From: Arenicola marina | Lineage: Eukaryota > Annelida > Polychaeta > Arenicolidae | Assembly (NCBI GenBank): GCA_964019135.1 | Contig: OZ025249.1 | Coordinates: 1-64,000, forward strand | Length of the DNA stretch: 64,000 bases | Direction of reading: 5' to 3' | Made by a program: the position numbers and the translations under genes | The notes under the pieces: generated by a model | What the model saw: only the letters and a program-made list of their open reading frames with translations | What the model was told of the DNA's origin: nothing | Database searches by the model: none | In this document: piece after piece, positions 59,101 to 64,000 of the stretch | Position numbering within the stretch: the stretch's first letter is position 1 | Layout of the letters: each line of letters begins with the position of its first letter

Positions 59101-62100
59101 GGCATCCCTCCAGGATAAGTCAGACAAAGATATATTACACCATAGGCATCCCTCCAGGATAAGTCAGACAAAGATATATTACACCATAGGCATCCATTAA
59201 GGATAGGTCAGATAAAGATATACTACACCATAGGCATCCCTCCGGGATAAGTCAGACAAAGATATATTACACCATAGTCATCCCTCCAGTATAAGTCAGA
59301 TAAAGATATATTACACCATAGTCATCCCTCCAGGATAAGTCAGATAAAGATGTATTACACCATAGACATCCATCCAGGATAAGTCAGATAAAAATGTATT
59401 ACACCATAGGCATCCCTCCAGGATAAGTCAATTAAAGATATATTACACCATAGGCATCCCTCCAGGATAAGTCAGACAAACATATATTACACCATAGGCA
59501 TCCATTAAGGATAAGTCAGATAAAGATATATTACATCATAGGCATCCCCCCCGGATAAGTCGGATAAAGATTATTACACCATAGGCATCCATCCAGAATA
59601 AGTCAGACAAAGATATATTACATCATAGGCATCCCTCCAGGAAAAGTCAGACAAAGATATATTACACCATAGTCATCCCTCCAGGATAAGTCAGACAAAG
59701 ATATATGACACCATAGGCATCCCTCCAGGATAAGTCAGATACAGATATATTACACCATAGGCATCCCTCCAGGATAAGTCAGACAAAGATATATGACACC
59801 ATAGGCATCCCTCCAGGATAAGTCAGATACAGATATATTACACCATAGTCATCCCTCCAGGATAAGTCAGACAAAGATATATGACACCATAGGCATCCCT
59901 CCAGGATAAGTCAGATACAGATATATTACACCATAGGCATCCCTCCAGGATAAGTCAGACAAAGATATATTACACCATAGGCATCCATTAAGGATAAGTC
60001 AGACAAAGATATATTACACCATAGGCATCCCTCCAGGATAAGTCAGATAAAGATATATTACACCATAGGCATCCATCCAGGATAAGTCAGATAAAGATGT
60101 ATTACACCATAGTCATCCCTCCAGGATAAGTCAGACAAAGATATATTACACCATAGGCATCCCTCCAGGAAAAGTCAGACAAAGATATATTACACCATAG
60201 TCATCCCTCCAGTATAATTCGGATAAAGATATATTACACCATAGTCATCCCTCCAGGATAAGTCAGATAAAGATGTATTACACCATAGGCATCCATCCAG
60301 GATAAGTCAGATACAGATGTATTACACCATAGGCATCCCTCCAGGATAAGTCAGATAAAGATATATTACACCATAGGCATCCCTCCAGGATAAGTCAGAC
60401 AAAGATATATTACACCATAGGCATCCATTAAGGATAAGTCAGATAAAGATATATTACACCATAGTCATCGTTCCAGGATAAGTCAGATAAAGATGTATTA
60501 CACCATAGGCATCCATCCAGGATAAGTCAGATAAAGATATATTAAACCATAGGCATCCCTCCAGGATAAGTCAGATAAAGATTATTACACCATAGGCATC
60601 CCTCCAGGATAAGTCGGAAAAAGATATATTACACCATAGGCATCCCTCCAGGAAAAGTCAGACAAAGATATATTACACCATAGTCATCCCTCCAGAATAA
60701 GTCAGACAAAGATATATGACACCATAGGCATCCCTCCAGGATAAGTCAGACAAAGATATATTACACCATAGGCATCCCTCCAGGATAAGTCAGACAAAGA
60801 TATATTACACCATAGGCATCCCTCCAGGATAAGTCAGACAAAGATATATTACACCATAGGCATCCATTAAGGATAAGTCAGATAAAGATGTATTACACCA
60901 TAGTCATCCCTCCAGGATAAGTCAGACAAAGATATATTACACCATAGGCATCCCTCCAGGATAAGTCAGATAAAGCTATATTACACCATAGGCATCCCTC
61001 CAGGATAAGTCAGATAAAGATGTATTACACCATAGGCATTAATCAAGGATAAGTCAGATAAAGATGTATTACACCATAGGCATCCCTCCAGGATAAGTCA
61101 GACAAAGATATATTACACCATAGGCATCCCTCCAGGATAAGTCAAATAAAGATATATTACACCATAAGCATCCATCCAGGATAAGTCAGATAAAGATATA
61201 TTACACCATAGGCATCCCTCCAGGATAAATCAGACAAAGATATATTACACCATAGGCATCCATTAAGGATAAGTCAGATAAAGATATATTACACCATAGG
61301 CATCCCTACAGAATAAGTCAGATAAAGATATATTACACCATAGGCATCCATCCAGGATCAGTCAGATAAAGATGTATTACACCAAAGGCATCCATCCAGG
61401 ATAAGTCAGATAAAGATTTATTATACCATAGGCATCCATTAAGGATAAGTCAGATAAAGATATATTACACCATTGGCATCCCTCCAGGATAAGTCAGATA
61501 AAGATATATTACACCATAGGCATCCCTCCAGGATAAGTCAGATAAAGATATATTACACCATTAGCATCCCTCCAGGATAAGTCAGATAAAGATATATTAC
61601 ACCATAGGCATCCCTCCAGGATAAGTCAGATAAAGATATATTACACCATAGGCATCCCTCCAGGATAAGTCAGACAAAGATATATTACACCATAGGCATC
61701 CCTCCAGGATAAGTCAGACACAGATGTATTACACCATAGGCATCCATCCAGGATAAGTCAGATAAAGATATATTACACCATAGGCATCCCTCCAGGATAA
61801 GTCAGACAAAGATATATTACACCATAGGCATCCCTCCAGGAAAAGTCAGACAAAGATATATTACACCATAGTCATCCCTCCAGCATAAGTCAGACAAAGA
61901 TATATTACACCATAGGCATCCATTAAGGATAGGTCAGATAAAGATATACTACACCATAGGCATCCCTCCGGGATAAGTCAGACAAAGATATATTACACCA
62001 TAGGCATCCATTAAGGATAAGTCAGATAAAGATGTATTACACCATAGTCATCCCTCCAGGATAAGTCAGACAAAGATATATTACACCATAGGCATCCCTC

Positions 62101-64000
62101 CAGGAAAAGTCAGACAAAGATATATTACACCATAGTCATCCCTCCAGTATAAGTCGGATAAAGATATATTACACCATAGTCATCCCTCCAGGATAAGTCA
62201 GATAAAGATGTATTACACCATAGGCATCCATCCAGGATAAGTCAGATACAGATGTATTACACCATAGGCATCCCTCCAGGATAAGTCAGATAAAGATATA
62301 TTACACCATAGGCATCCCTCCAGGATAAGTCAGACAAAGATATATTACACCATAGGCATCCATTAAGGATAAGTCAGATTACGATATATTACACCATAGT
62401 CATCCTTCCAGGATAAGTCAGATAAAGATGTATTACACCATAGGCATCCATCCAGGATAAGTCAGATAAAGATATATTAAACCATAGGCATCCCTCCAGG
62501 ATAAGTCAGATAAAGATTATTACACCATAGGCATCCCTCCAGGATAAGTCGGACAAAGATATATTACACCATAGGCATCCCTCCAGGAAAAGTCAGACAA
62601 AGATATATTACACCATAGTCATCCCTCCAGAATAAGTCAGACAAAGGTATATGACACCATAGGCATCCCTCCAGGATAAGTCAGACAAAGATATATTACA
62701 CCATAGGCATCCCTCCAGGATAAGTCAGACAAAGATATATTACACCATAGGCATCCATCCAGGATAAGTCAGACAAAGATATATTACACCATAGGCATCC
62801 ATTAAGGATAAGTCAGATAAAGATGTATTACACCATAGTCATCCCTCCAGGATAAGTCAGACAAAGATATATTACACCATAGGCATCCCTCCAGGATAAG
62901 TCAGATAAAGCTATATTACACCATAGGCATCCCTCCAGGATAAGTCAGATAAAGATGTATTACACCATAGGCATCCCTCCAGGATAAGTCAGATAAAGAT
63001 ATATTACACCATAGGCATCCATTAACGATAAGTCAGATAAAGATATATTACACCATAGGCATTCATCCAGGATAAGTCAGATAAAGATTTATTATACCAT
63101 AGGCATCCATTAAGGATAAGTCAGATAAAGATATATTACACCATTGGCATCCCTCCAGGATAAGTCAGATAAAGATATATTACACCATAGGCATCCCTCC
63201 AGGATAAGTCAGATAAAGATATATTACACCATTGGCATCCCTCCAGGATAAGTCAGATAAAGATATATTACACCATAGGCATCCCTCCAGGATAAGTCAG
63301 ATAAAGATATATTACACCATAGGCATCCCTCCAGGATAAGTCAGACAAAGATATATTACACCATAGGCATCCCTCCAGGATAAGTCAGACACAGATGTAT
63401 TACACCATAGGCATCCATCCAGGATAAGTCAGATAAAGATATATTACACCATAGGCATCCCTCCAGGATAAGTCAGACAAAGATATATTACACCATAGGC
63501 ATCCCTCCAGGAAAAGTCAGACAAAGATATATTACACCATAGTCATCCCTCCAGCATAAGTCAGACAAAGATATATTACACCATAGGCATCCATTAAGGA
63601 TAGGTCAGATAAAGATATACTACACCATAGGCATCCCTCCGGGATAAGTCAGACAAAGATATATTACACCATAGTCATCCCTCCAGTATAAGTCAGATAA
63701 AGATATATTACACCATAGTCATCCCTCCAGGATAAGTCAGATAAAGATGTATTACACCATAGGCATCCATCCAGGATAAGTCAGATAAAGATGTATTACA
63801 CCATAGGCATCCCTCCAGGATAAGTCAGATAAAGATATATTACACCATAGGCATCCCTCCAGGATAAGTCAGACAAAGATATATTACACCATAGGCATCC
63901 ATTAAGGATAAGTCAGATAAAGATATATTACACCATAGGCATCCCCCCAGGATAAGTGAGATAAAGATTATTACACCATAGGCATCCATCCAGAATAAGT
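38164..64000. repeat. 44-bp satellite, about 585 copies, running off the window
   Basis: Unit of 44 bp beginning ATAGGCATCCCTCCAGGATA and continuing AGTCAGACAAAGATATATTA then CACC. Common variants are GATAAAG for GACAAAG, CATTAAGG for CCTCCAGG, GATGTATTAC for GATATATTAC, CATAGTCATC for CATAGGCATC, and rare 43-bp units with AGATTATTAC. Rare variants recur at fixed distances, showing higher-order repeats (see findings). There are stop codons in every frame and the period is not a multiple of three, so no long open frame exists. It likely lies within an RDM1 intron, because the N-terminal exon has not appeared before it starts. Confidence 0.97.

Noticed and set aside
38164..64000. CRISPR-like regular repeat
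   Set aside because: Units follow each other with no spacers, and the context is a eukaryotic telomere-proximal satellite.

Overview
This is a chromosome end of a metazoan, probably a marine invertebrate. It starts with about 4.5 kb of CCCTAA (TTAGGG) telomere repeat, so the telomere is on the left and coordinates run inward. Metazoan features are spliced genes with GT-AG introns, a gene I recognise as RDM1, zinc-finger tyrosine recombinases with introns, a Polinton-type protease remnant and very large minisatellites. TTAGGG argues against most arthropods. I cannot name the species.

Layout. 1-4512: telomere. 4513-7122: subtelomeric junction, a CATA/CAGA microsatellite and a 133-bp satellite. 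7123-13.9 kb: mostly gene-poor and AT-rich, with a TATA/Inr-like promoter and small ORF near 8.6 kb, an interstitial telomere tract at 9401-9464, and a 46-bp block repeated 1,263 bp apart. 13.9-15.1 kb: a protein with two PC4-like domains, followed by a truncated adenovirus-type cysteine protease. 15.5-17.1 kb: palindromes, a G-rich tract and a 102-bp tandem repeat. 17.0-24.1 kb: two related tyrosine-recombinase genes on the minus strand. The left copy has two exons flipped between 190-bp inverted repeats. The right copy carries several frameshifts, a nonsense codon and a 21-bp coding minisatellite. 24.1-25.9 kb: no gene, but a cluster of ETS, NRF1 and YY1-like motifs.

25.9-64.0 kb: this part is dominated by one minus-strand gene, RDM1 (RAD52 motif-containing protein 1), read toward the telomere. 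I assembled five exons by hand (37857-37985, 36157-36276, 34143-34269, 27547-27734, 27129-27248). All splice phases agree and give 227 codons plus a stop. Its introns are filled with tandem arrays. The most striking is a 5.6-kb, 57-bp array whose unit is the last 34 nt of an exon plus the first 23 nt of the following intron, so the 5' splice site itself is amplified roughly 98 times. An 18-bp array near the other end of that intron lies between two copies of the 3' splice site. A 22/31-bp array fills another intron, and a 44-bp satellite of at least 25.8 kb separates the visible exons from the missing N-terminal exon(s).

Most long open frames in this window are artefacts of tandem repeats whose period is a multiple of three. 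The real coding content is small: RDM1, the two decayed recombinases, the PC4-like protein, the protease fragment and a LINE ORF1 relic. No rRNA, tRNA or CRISPR array was seen.
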